A stretch of DNA of 64,000 nucleotides from Stichopus chloronotus (Eukaryota > Echinodermata > Holothuroidea > Aspidochirotida > Stichopodidae): assembly GCA_021234535.1 (NCBI GenBank), contig CM037845.1:2198501-2262500 (forward strand). Reading direction: 5' to 3'. Shown here piece by piece: positions 25,136-37,364 of the stretch (its first letter is position 1; every line of letters starts with the position of its first letter). The notes under the pieces were generated by a model. That model was not told the DNA's origin, searched no databases, and saw only the letters and a list, made by a program, of their open reading frames with translations. The translations under genes and the position numbers were made by a program.

Positions 25136-28100
25136 ATGGACATCAAATTCTTGTGTCGAGTCAACATTGTCAAGACTGAAAAAAAAAGAACGCGGATAGG
25201 TGTAAGATAAAAAGAATCCCCTGAGATAGAACTGAAGTAGTTACTTTGATTTCGTTGCTTGGACTTGTTATCGGCTGATTAAATGTTACTTAAATGGGGA
25301 CCTCAGAAAGGGGGCTGTAAAAAAACCCATCCGGATAAGTATACATACATATAGATATATGCCTGCCTCTCGAATGGCTTGTTTGTTTCTGAAATTCGTG
25401 ACAAGTAGGTCACATGGCAAATCATCAAGTGGAAGTTAGCCATTTATGTTGGTCGGCCATCTTGTCGGTCTTCGAGCCTTTCTTTCCGTGGCAGCTCCCT
25501 GCTATTTCAGTGTTCTGCCGTAACGCCAAGAGAACATACGTGGTCCCGTGTGGTATTCATGCCACTGTGGGCTGTATGTTCGTAAAGTGCTCTAAATAAT
25601 GATCTAAATAGGAAAACAAGTATTAATAAAGTATATACGTATGTCACGTACCCTGCTGCCTTTTTTTTTATACAAGGTGCTCAACAGTGCTCTACAGATA
25701 AAAGTAAGTTGACTTTATATTTATAAAGCGACTTTATAAATTGACAATTTTTTTTTTCAGTTCTGTGTAGGTAATAAGTTAATTTCGGAGTTAGCTCTAG
25801 TATTCAGCAATACATACCGTAGCCCCCTTCGCTCCCTCAGTGCGTGGCGCCTTCTTCTTTCCCCAAAGTTATGAGTCCATCATCTGGCACATAACCTCCC
25901 ATATACTATATTTACCAATGACCAACACCACATTTTTGGCATGCAGTTGGCCATCTCAAGATCATCGGAGGTAGCCTTCTAGGTAAGAAAGGAGAAGTTT
26001 CTTAGCCTATCGGGGATTCTCTCGCTATATCCTAACACGTCCTAACCTCCACACGTACACACTCATGCACACCACTTTTGCTAGAAACCAGCTACAACTT
26101 ATAGCGAACTATAGCTCTTTCAAATTTCGGTTGCAATTAATATATATATAAAGTATACATAAAAAGATGTATCTTTATTCTTAATTCAAAATTTATAGTT
26201 AATAGGAAGTTGTTACGTCTAGAGTCAAAATGATCTTATTTTGAATTAACCTTCTCTTGATTATCGTTTCACGGTGTTTTTTTTTCCTACATATGTTCCA
26301 TCACTAGCAAACAATACATGGTAATATAACGTCAGATGTGCCTGTACCTATACACTCACTGACCGGCAATTTGACAAGTAACGGAACGGGTACCCTCCTA
26401 ATCCCCTTTGACTACCTGAGATTTCAGATAACTGTTCCTATTGATCGTTTCAGCTATTTACCCCCAGGGTTTACGTGAACCCCGATAACCCCCCTGAGGC
26501 TTGTATACTTTATCATCTCCTGAAGACCGTTTTATTTCGTTGATAGACCGCTGGTGTTTATTTGTTCCTCGTTGTTTATTTTTGGGGGTTTTAAATCTTT
26601 ATCGTGTTTCTTTCTCCACGAATATCGGACTCAGAAACACACCTCGACCAAGGAGGTTCTTGCCTCGACCAAGCTCCATCTTTTCAAATCCTGTTCTCTC
26701 GTCTTTTTAATTAGTTACTCCAACTTGCTAATCAAAACAGGGTATTGCTATACCTATACCTTGCTATTATTGGTGCTAAATAGTTTCATTACTATTGACT
26801 ATTAGCCGAACAAAACACAAAATATACCCACCATCCTTTTAGCCGTGTTCTTTTTTTTTCTTGGTCTTCTTTGGTCTAATTTTGTCTCTAGTAGACTCTC
26901 TTCAAAATAAACAGTTTATACAATAGCTACTACTTGTTTTGCTACGAGAATACATCCCAGGTTTCTCACGTATTATAGTCTGAGGATACAATAGTATTTA
27001 CACTTCAGCCGTTTCTATTGTGATGGTCCAGTTCGCAGAGACATGGGAACACCGACATATTGTGGTATAATAATTGCTCCGAGTAAGTTCGTTAACTCAC
27101 ACTGTCGGATCGACATGAAAGAGGCCAATTTCAAATCGAATACAAGGGAAAGATTACCCGAGATAAACCCACGTCCAGGTATAGTTCATGGAATGAATGC
27201 CCTCTCCCCCCCCCCCCCCTTGAAAAAAAAAGAAGGCTGAAACAAGTTTACAAACACCAAAAGGATCAGTCTTTCTCATGATGTCTTCAGTCAGACATCT
27301 AAGGTGGCCCCTGAACATCTCAAGGAAAATTAGGAAAGAAATAAATATAAAGAAATGAAACAAAATTAACGTAAAGAATCGCAAAATGAGAAGAACTTCT
27401 GGGTAAGTTATAAGAAAATTACGAGATCAACCACTTTCAACATATAATTATTGTAAAAATCCAGTTTTTAACTAAACGTGAGAAAATATAAAAGAAATTG
27501 TAGAAAATTCAATGAACAATGCAATGTTTAAAGTTAGTATTTAATATTCAAAGTCAATTTTTTTACTATTAAAATATTTTCTTCATTTATTATTTCTACA
27601 TTTTATATATTCAGTATTGTTTATATATAATAATAATAATATGCAAAGTAATATTCAATATTCCATAAAAATATTGAAAGATACAATATTAACAGGTTTT
27701 CTTTTTAATGTAGCACCTATCTTTGTGCGTATAGGTAGGTTCCTGACCTTACATTACGTTCCCTGTTATGACTCAGTCGTTCACGAGAGATTCGATCCTG
27801 TGCCAAAACTAAGTAATTCAAGGTTGACTCGTGTATATACAAACATGTCAAATAAATTTAGTAAAATATATAATTATCTGGCTAACGTTTTCTTTTTACT
27901 ATCCTTTTCAAAGAGTTGATCGTAATAAAACGTAGGAAAAACTTGAAGAGAGAGAGAGAGAAAAAAAAGGCAAAGTAAAACAATGAGTTCATTTACAGCT
28001 GGTAAAACAGGATACCTAAGAGTGTACGTTCATTCGTTTAATGTAAAAAGTAAGCAATACACCCAAATGAAGCACGTTTTTAACTGTTTGCCGATCGCAT

Positions 28101-29689
28101 ACAATGGCATGTCCGGGGAATTAAACGGGTGGTTAAAAAGTGACATATTTGTGCATCAGTGTCTCGGCGACTTTTTTTTTTTTTTTTTTGAAGTACGAGA
28201 TGAAATCAGAGGGGATAATACAAAATTTGAAGATCTCTCGACATTTTTCCATTCAAAAGATGAGGAGATGAAAGCTCCTATGTATGTTGAACCAATAGAG
28301 ACTGTTCATCTTTCGCGGCAGTGTTTAAACATTGCACAAGACGACGACTAGGAGGATAAGGATGAGGTAGAGTATACTACGGCCGGTACTTGATGGTGAT
28401 GCATGAGTGTCATAAACTCCACAGCCAGGGAAAGGTAGAGAAAAAAAATGACAAACAGGAGGACAGAATGAAATGTGTACGAAACAGATCTACAAATGTA
28501 TGATATATCACAAAACCTAAAAGCAGAAAGTACACTCCAATCAGGCTGAGACCTGTGGTAAATTTTCAAAGAAAGATATCTGTACCTTTGTCGTGTTGTT
28601 GCTTGGAGTGTGGTGAAAAAGACAATATATAGAATGACAGTAAGAGAATAACCACTGGTGGATCCAACTTTCATTGTTGGGTGGAAGCTGGCTAGGGCTG
28701 GTGGCAGCACAATGGTTGGGGGGGGGGGTTGTCTGTGGGGAGGGTGTCCTCTTTCTATAACTGACTGACCTCAGAGATGCGATTCGTTGAAACAAAGGTG
28801 TACAATTGTGAATTTAATGTTCTTTTGTCGTTTTCCTTGATTCTGCTTTTTATTTGTGTAAGTGTGTGTGTGTGTGGGGGGGGGGTGGGTGTTGTGGACT
28901 ATGCCTAATTATAAGCTAGTTACAGTTTCTTCGGAATACTTCCAGCTAACCGGTATTTTTATTTACACCTATCACATTCTTCTTTTTGTTGATGAAGTTG
29001 CTTACCTATTTTACCTTTCTTAGTAGTTATTCATGTTATAACTTTTAAGGTGAGGATGGTTGAGATTACTTTGTTCAAAATTAACTCAAAATTGGATAAC
29101 TTTGCATAGTAAAAATAATTTCAGTCGATACGATATCAGACCGATATTGTAAAATCTCTTGGAAACTATAAAAAATAAAAAAGAATGACGATATAATAAA
29201 ACAATGATTTTACTTCTTCTATTGTTATTGTCTTTTCGCTGTCTCACTTTAGAATAAAACAGCCGATGAAGTAAGAGTTCTCCTCATTCACACAATAGCA
29301 ACATTCCTTCAAACGATGTGTTGTCATACAAGATCACTTTTAAATATCGAATAAAGTAAAAAAAAAATATTCATACGGGTCACTGGTTAAGCTTTATTTT
29401 ACGTTAAGCCAGAAATTAACAAAAATTTCAGTCGTTTAATATTGAGTCGTCACTTACTTATTTGCCTCTTCGTTTCTGTGTTAGTTATCATTTTACGTTT
29501 GCACGCTGTTGACGTGAACATGGCGGAGCAAATGCCAGAGCCTGAATTTCTGGTTTTATGAAATCACTAGCACGCCATAAACAAACGACAGCCACCAAAA
29601 CCCAGCTCTTGTTGAGAAGAAGATACGGTATACGGCAAAAGAAATCAAGCAAGAATTTTGGTTCCCTTTTACTTAAAACAATTACTTGT

Positions 29690-30750
29690 GCAATTTGCAT
29701 TGTTTACTATTTAAAGACATAGAATTGTTGGTAAGTTTCCTTAATAAGTTATCGAATCAATGATTGATAGATAATCAAAAGACAGATAAACAAACAACAA
29801 GTTTTGATTTTTCGTTTTGCTTAATATCCTTGAGATCATTACCGGAAGTACTTGTACCAAAAATAACTACCATTAAATTCTCAAGATCCAATATGTTTTT
29901 TTAACTCATTTAATTCAATACAATATACCCTTACAGCACCAGTGACTCAATTCTTTGTTTGTTTTGGTAAATTCTTTCTCAATAGAGTAACTACTCGCCT
30001 TCATTATTTCAAATGATTTTTTCCCCCAGTGAACAAAAAGAATAATTGGTATTGCCTGTAAAAAAAAAGGAAAAAAAAAATCAGAAGACACCAAGACACC
30101 AAAACGAAAGTTTCATTAACTGTCGAAAGCAAAAGACAGACGCGTGTATGAACGGCAGCATTGTACTATTGGCAACAAAATTTGTTTCCTTATTATTCTC
30201 AATCTTGGCTCTTTCTCGGTTTAATCCCCCTCCATTAAGCTTTCAAAGAGGGTCTATTTAACAAAAAAGAGGAACGTTTGACAACATGACTTGCCGCTGT
30301 GTAAGTTACTGTAATTGTTCTCCTTTTTCTTCATCTTGTTCTTCATCTCCCCATCTCTCTCTCTCTCTGTGTCTCTCTCTTCATTGCCTTTTTACGCCAG
30401 CCCAATCTCTGTGACAGATGTTCAACTTTTATCTGTATCCGTCCATCAACGACCGTCGACCAATCACGTTGAAAGACCACGCCCCTTTCAACAAAACTGT
30501 TTGTTCAAATAGACTCACAATAACCGGTTTTTTTATATTCCGGTTAGTTGAAAAGTATTCCAAGACCACTGAGCTTCTCGCACAATATCTACATGTCAGT
30601 TTGGAGACGGCTTTTTTATACGTAGCTTTTATTCATTCAGAAAAAAAGGGGTCTGCGTTGGTATATTCTGGTTGGCGAGCTTCGTCTATTTAGCAAGTCA
30701 GATCAGCCGAGTGGTATTTTCCCCGTTATAGCGGCGGTTGCTTTGTAAGC
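29690..30750 (+). promoter_or_regulatory. Putative proximal promoter and 5' leader of the POU gene
   Basis: This is the kilobase before the start codon. It contains an octamer ATTTGCAT (29693-29700) overlapping a Sox-type CATTGTT (29698-29704), a CT-rich tract near 30345-30380, CCAAT at 30460-30464, a GC/KLF-like CCACGCCCC at 30477-30485, and two TATA-like sequences (TATATT near 30534 and TTTTATA at 30614-30620). A CCAAT box, GC box and TATA in this order over about 75 bp is a reasonable core-promoter arrangement, with transcription starting near 30560-30650. The true start site cannot be fixed from sequence alone. If transcription begins farther upstream, the leader would carry an ATG at 30418 opening a 91-codon upstream frame that stops at 30691, in the same frame as the gene. 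Confidence 0.4.
29693..29704 (+). promoter_or_regulatory. Overlapping POU octamer and Sox-type site
   Basis: ATTTGCAT is a perfect octamer in reverse orientation. Its last three bases overlap CATTGTT, a SoxB-type HMG site. The pair lies about 1.05 kb upstream of the start codon of a POU factor. Sox and POU proteins are known partners on neural enhancers, but the usual composite arrangement differs from this one, so function is inferred only. Confidence 0.3.
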
Positions 30751-32127
30751 ATGGATACCCAATTGACTGTTCACAGTAACAGCGGTGATTTCAGCCCATC
30801 GAGTTCGCAGCAGAGTTTATCTTCGAGCTCGCCTTCTAGTTCTGCATCTTCGTTGATGGTGACCTCCTCTTCGAGCTGTAACGGCAGCGATACCCATGCC
30901 TTACACTCGGATCATTACTTAGCGATGCAAGGACAAGTCAACGTCATGTACCAGAAATACGGAAACGAATTCCTCCAGCAGGCACCGGCAAGTGCTATGA
31001 ACGGGCTGAGTTTGGCCCACGCGGCCGGCGGACAGTGGGCCGTGGCCGGTTTCGGTGCCCCGACTGCCAGCCACGCCGGGGATGGTCACCCAACGCATCA
31101 TGGACACTGGACAGGCATGTCCGCAGCTCTCCTAGGACAGGATGTGAAACCGTCTCTGCAGACCAGGGAAGACCTCTCTCCAGATTTGCACCGATCTAAT
31201 CATGCCCAAAATTTAAACGGTTGGAGCACGGCTGGTAACGCTCACGTGACCATGCCCATGTCGTACGCCCTCTCGATGACTACAAACTCTAATCATGCCT
31301 CTCTGGGCCATAACGTGCCAACTGCGGCTACCCACCATGCAATGTACGGAGCGATGAACGGCATGGTCGCGGGCACCCACGGACAATACGGACACCAGTA
31401 TAGCATGCACATGAATGGAAGTCCCCGGAGTGGTATGACGGGGGCCCATCACCTTGCTCTATCAAACGGGCCCAGCTCGGTCATGCCTGAGCCACACGAG
31501 GACGAGGCACCTTCGTCGGATGATCTAGAACAATTTGCCAAAAACTTCAAACAGAGACGGATTAAGCTAGGCTACACCCAGGCCGACGTAGGTCTAGCGC
31601 TGGGAACTCTCTACGGTAACGTATTCAGCCAGACTACGATCTGTCGATTCGAAGCATTACAACTGAGTTTCAAAAACATGTGTAAACTGAAGCCGTTACT
31701 CGCCAAATGGTTGGAAGAGGCTGATTCGACGTCGGGTTCGCCGTCGTGCTTGGACAAAATCGCTGCCCAGGGCCGGAAACGGAAGAAGAGGACAAGCATA
31801 GAGGTAACCATCAAAGGTGCACTTGAGAACGCCTTCCTAAAGCAACCGAAGCCATCAGCTCAGGAGATTTCTTCTTTAGCGGACAGCCTTCAGTTAGAAA
31901 AGGAAGTCGTGAGAGTTTGGTTCTGCAACAGAAGGCAAAAGGAAAAAAGAATGACCCCTCCTATTAATGGCCTTGATGGTGAAGGTGACGGTAGTTCGGA
32001 CGGAACACCACAGTCAGAGGGTATGATGCCATCACCACCTGCGTCCACCTCCCCTCCAGTAAAGGGTAACCACATTCACTCATCACGTGGCCAACCGCTA
32101 ATGACCAGTTTAGGTTCTCACTCACAG
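30751..32127 (+). CDS. Brn1/2/4: Class III POU-homeodomain transcription factor, exon 1
   Basis: This exon encodes residues 1-459 of a predicted 517-residue nuclear DNA-binding regulator. The N-terminal 250 residues are low complexity: a Ser-rich stretch at about 10-45, then Met/His/Gly/Asn-rich sequence. The POU-specific domain lies at about 251-325 ([20 protein letters not shown] at its start, then the [20 protein letters not shown] helix region). A short linker containing DKIAAQG follows, then the basic cluster RKRKKR at 342-347 (probable nuclear localisation signal) and the homeodomain at about 343-402. The homeodomain has W390, F391, C392 and N393 at positions 48-51, including the POU-diagnostic Cys50 and invariant Asn51. 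The linker and the RTSIEV and KEKRMTPP motifs place it in class III (POU3F, Brn1/2/4, Drosophila vvl). The start is well supported: A at -3, G at +4, and an in-frame TAG at 30691-30693 just upstream. The exon ends at CAG before GTAAGA, in phase 0. It is visibly GC-richer than its flanks. Class III factors act in neural and ectodermal specification; that role here is inferred from family. Confidence 0.97.
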
Positions 32128-32818
32128 GTAAGATTTCATATTTTAAATTCAGCCTTGCATAATTTAAATTACCAGGATTGAGAAGATGGGGTGGGGTGGG
32201 GGTGGGGAAGGGAGTGGGTGAAAGAAAAGAGTTTGGCCAGAGCTCAAAACAGGAAAATAGCTTAGCCTTGTTACGTTATTTTGCAACTTCATACAAACTT
32301 CACTTTCTACTACATTTTGAAAAAAATGCAGGTACGTGTACGCTTTATTTCATTACCTATTTGTATAAACTCATGGGAACATATGTGGGATATATTGAAC
32401 GCATTAGCTGGATGTTCTGTAATGTTTAAAAGAGGACATTAATATATTTCATGAGTTTTACGTTGACGCAAAATTTGTAACTACACGTATTAATTTTCCG
32501 TATCTACGATAGTGCCCTCAAAAATAGCAAACTGAGATTTTTCTTCATGTCGACGAGGTAAACTAGAACGTTGTTTACTACGGCTGTACTTATTTTAAAG
32601 AAATGCGTCAAAGTAAAAAAAAAGAGCTTCCTCTCGCAACCCCACCCCCTTCTCTCTTTGTGTCTACAAATGAATACACGGCTTTTAGTGTTTTCATTGT
32701 AAGCGTATTTCTTTTAAAATGGGAACTATTCGAGTAAATCCATTGATCTAAAGCGCCGTGCAGCATGCAGCAAAAACCATCCTCATCGCATACTATCTCG
32801 AACAAAGAAGATACTGAA

Positions 32819-32824
32819 AATAAA
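32819..32824 (+). terminator. Candidate intronic polyadenylation signal
   Basis: An AATAAA about 690 bases into the intron. If the exon 1 donor is not used, the frame reads on for 17 codons to a TGA at 32179-32181, and this signal could end such a transcript. This would give a 476-residue isoform with both DNA-binding domains intact but lacking the exon 2 tail. It is speculative, because AATAAA is common by chance in AT-rich DNA. Confidence 0.2.
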
Positions 32825-35800
32825 ACTAGCTTTCAGGCAAAAAATATACCCACACCATCAAAAAGTTCATGATGAAACGCCAGTGGAACCCAATTTAAGA
32901 ATGTAATATTGTTTTAGGGATTTTTCTCCTTAGGGCTGGTTATTTCGTTGATAAATCCTAGTTGTTCATTATGGTATACATCTCTCTTCATTCCAACAAC
33001 CTGCGGGCACTTATTTTACGGTGAAGCAAATTTAAAAACAAAAGTTCCAATTTTTCCATCTCACGTTAAGAATGGATATTGTTAGTGGATTTAAAGCACT
33101 TGTTCACTTATACTGTACATAGAACGTGCATTCGTCAATGAAAAAAAAAGAAATAAAAAACAGACAAAACATGGTGTCTGTGTAAAAAAGAAAAAGAGAT
33201 TACAGAGAAAATGGGAAAAATCAGAAATACAAAAAAAAGAAAGAAAACATTGACAAAATTTCGTTTTATTTCAATAGCTACAGTCACGATATAAATTTGT
33301 GAGAATTATTGAATTAATTCAAATTACAAAAGAGAGAAGAGAAAGAGAAAAGTATGAGAGAATAGAGGCAAATAAAGACACACGAAAATCGAAAAGCAAA
33401 GATGGTTATGAGTAAGAGATAATGATCGTCTGCGAATGTTATTAGTATTGATGTTTTTTTGTTGATATAGTTTATAGTCTGACTCATTAAAATTCATACG
33501 GTTCTATCTACCACGGCGTTTCATTATCGATTTTAGAATCTGAATATAGCAAAAACGTTGATGATACTTATGAAATGTTTACTGACTTGGTTAGAAATGA
33601 AAAGAAAAGTCTAACACTTGCTACTTACACATCGATACAGTTCATCATATACTGGAACCAGCTGATCAAATTATCATTATTCGTTTTGTTTGTTAAAAGA
33701 AAAAATGAAAACTGAAATCACACAGAATGGTATTTTCCATATCATTTTAAATATTCATTAATCTTTAATTTAGACCGAAGTCTTGTTAGCACTGAATTAA
33801 TATTGCACTAAATGCCACAAGAAAGGTTTCTAAAAGCAAAAATGGTTTTTAAAGATCATGTGGACTGATGTTAAATGTCACAAGATTTTACAATTTTAAT
33901 CAAATATTTGTTATTGATAAAAAACTCGAAGAGATTATGAAATCATTCATCAACCCAGATTTAACACATGTGCATTTTTGTTTAACTTTGGATTCCGTCG
34001 GTTGTGCTTATTTCTTTGAAATGCAGTTTTTTTGTTAGAAGAAGCAAAAAATAGGTGTAAGAAAGAGGTGAACAGAGTTGACTAAGCTGCATTCAGTTCT
34101 ATCGAGAAATATTTGCCTAAAAAAGTGTGAAATTAATCTTGTATACCAAAATGATAAGAAAAATAAAAAAGTACGACTTCAGAAAATTTAGAACTCTTCT
34201 CTGGGATGTCATACATTATCTCAAAAATCGTTCGATAGCCCACAAGATCTCAATAGCTAGGATCGCTTGTAAATATGACATCTGCCGCTTTGAATATGTA
34301 CCCAGAAAAGGGGAAAAATAGAATCAAATCACCGAAACAACGAAACAATGTGTTCTAAATGATCATAAACATTGATAGTCATTGGTATGCAAAAAGCTTG
34401 AAATTTTCATTGGATATCCAAACCTTTGAAATCTTCAAATGTTTGCAAAGAAGGAGGGGGCAGGGGGGAGGCTCGAGCGAAAAACTGATAAATAAAACCT
34501 TGTATACAGTTTTTTTTTTTCAATTCTTTCTCACTCCGACATTATTTAGTTCGGAAAGTAACTCACAAAATTTCTAATTTGATTTCCACTTAAATGTGAT
34601 ATTTTTACCCAATTGTTTTGTGTCTTTTATTTCGTTTGTTTGATATTATTTCTGGTATAAAAGAGATGAAAATAATGATGTAAAATAAAATTGTTAACAA
34701 TGAGAAACAAGAGCGATGATAGCTACACTATTGGTAACACTCATTTGAATAACACCTCCCTTTGAATAATTATCCTTCTTTTAGATTAGTGGTACCTTAT
34801 TGTTTCAAAAGAAAAAATTAATAGTGTAAACATTCAATCAAAACGGTTTTCCCCCAAACGAACCAAGTTCAAAGTCGATTTTAATTGAATACAATGTGTA
34901 TCACGTCTTGATCAGAGAAAAAGATAAATTTATGTGAATTATTCAACAATTTGTCCGCGAGGCATCCCAAAGACATATGTAATTAAGTTGGCTGCTGCTG
35001 TGGTGTGTGTAACGCATACTCCTCAATGTGCTTTACCTTACATCATTAATATGCGCATACCAATCGGAAATAGAAAAAAAGGGAGTCTTGCAGCATTAGG
35101 TTTAAAGTGAGAACTTTCGGCGGTTTCTTGTTAAATTAAAATCGGAGGAATTTTTGGGTTTTCTATTTTTTATTTGACGATGATCAAGAATTTGAGAAAT
35201 ATTATCGGTTATTTTTGCATTTACGTTTGCGTTTTGTGTACTTTGTTAGGACAATTTTTGTGATATTTCATTTTCTTGTTGCCATCAATAAAACAAATTA
35301 TAATAATTTCTGTTTATGCAGGGATATGTCAATGGTTTTAGATGAAAAACAAATTCAGGTTCTTATTACTGCGACACATTAATTATTATTTTAACTTAAC
35401 TCTCTTTAATTATTGTATTTCTGTTTACACAATTTTAAACTATAGAGAGTAACTCATAACATAACATGTTACATCAAGAGCACATACACATTGTAGTTGA
35501 TAGAACTGATTTTAGAACCTTTTAACGTAACATCTCAGATTCAGAATTTTGTTTACACAATTTTTTTTCCAATATTTTATTGTATTTAGCTCTAAACGAA
35601 GGCTACATTTATGTAAGTCACTTCTTCGTGACTTCTTTTCCGGCCTAACAATAAAATATGTTGTTATTAAATGTCTGGCAAAACATTGTTTTATCTTTAA
35701 TCTGTTCTAGGTATATGAGAAAAAGTTTACCAGCTGTAAAATTACAAAATATTAGCATTTTGTGAGTTTTTACCTGATGGTTTTGTCAATACTTATATAC

Positions 35801-36311
35801 ATCCAAGTAAACTTTTTGTTTTCCCATCTAGTGTTGGAAGATATTGTATTAATATTTATACCGGCAAAGTACAACTTTTTCAACCAAATGTGTTTACCAT
35901 TTTTTCGATGCAATATGCAAAATGCCACAATTCCAGAAGCGGGAGCAGTTTTCTTTGTGTATACGTTTTGAGATAAATGTACGTCTGATGGAAAATACTT
36001 AACTAACAATCTGTACAATAACATGGGCTTTTTTATGCTTTTATACTAAAATGTAGTGCCATGCCACGTGGAAACAAAGTGTGTAACCAGTTCTTCGAAT
36101 AATGGCCAGCAAGGATGATAATACCTATCAAAAGTCGTTTTCATTTTTGGTTCGTTGACAGTGAATTACGATACCAAATATCGAATTTAAAAATAAAAGA
36201 TTAAAAGTTTTGCTAACATTAATGCCCCCTATATTGCAAACGTAGTAGTTGAAGATGCCTGTCGATATTCTTCCTTCTTCACAGTATATAAGAACAATAC
36301 GAAAAAGAAGA

Positions 36312-36372
36312 ATATATATATATGTGTGTGTGTGGGTGGGTGTGTATATATATATATGTGTGTGTGTGTGTT
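36312..36372. repeat. TA/TG compound microsatellite in the POU intron
   Basis: Two TATATATATG-to-TGTGTGTG blocks are separated by GGGTGGG. The tract looks like a duplicated compound repeat. It explains the open frames seen on the minus strand here. Confidence 0.9.
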
Positions 36373-37318
36373 TCATAAAGTTTAATTAAAGTGACAATAT
36401 TTTCTTGCATGTGGTCATCTACTAAGATTACACGTAGACACAAAGATATACAGAGGGACAGGCGCACATTGTGTGCAATCGTCTCTGCACCGTCTCTCTG
36501 GGTTCATGGACTCATGTGTGTACTGTACGTGGTATATAGGTTTGTTCATCGTTTCATGCTTAACGAACTTCATGACACAAATTAGATCAGCGAAATAAAG
36601 TTAAATACATGGCGGGCTAATTCGATATGTAAACAACGGCAGCACGTTATTAGCACTCTGAACACATTTCAATCTGTTTGACTAATCGATCAAAAGGAGG
36701 ACTTCAGAGGTTTCTGTGTAATAGCAATAGAAGACATAGCTCAGTCGGACGATACCTCAGCAAAAAGCTTAGAATAGGTCTACAGCATATGATGTAATTT
36801 TTAGCGTCCATAAAATTCTGTCTTATAGGTGTCTCTATATACACATACGTACATATGTCTCTGCCATATCTGTCCACCATTTTATACTTTGCTTTTACGA
36901 TTGCCCGTGTCTTTCTTTAAACATTTCGTTCAACATCAAAGTTGTTTTCATAGAACCGAACCGCAGTGACCAAATGTACGTTAATTATTAAAAAGAATTA
37001 TGAAATAAATGAAATCTAATATTTATCATTAATAAATGCTCTTTACAGAACAAAAGAAATTACATGAAAATTAAACAAAAGCAAAACAAATGAGATAAAT
37101 GTTAAATATCCTAAACATATACAAGCTTTTAATAGTGACTAACATATTCATCTACAGATGTGTGCGACATAAGACATTATTAGTGGTCTGGTATGAAGGT
37201 ACAATTGGGACGGTAAATTCATGTGGCATTTATATTGAAACGGTATGTTTTCTTTATTCTTTTCGTTTGCATATTGAAACAGTGGACGTTCTGATAAAGT
37301 GACACGTTGGAGATCTTA

Positions 37319-37364
37319 TTCACACACACACACACACACACACATGCACACACATGCATATACA
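37319..37364. repeat. (CA)n microsatellite in the POU intron
   Basis: A CA tract with two ATGCA interruptions. Confidence 0.9.

Noticed and set aside
30919..32075. Minus-strand open frames across POU exon 1
   Set aside because: Antisense shadows of a GC-richer coding exon; no independent motifs.
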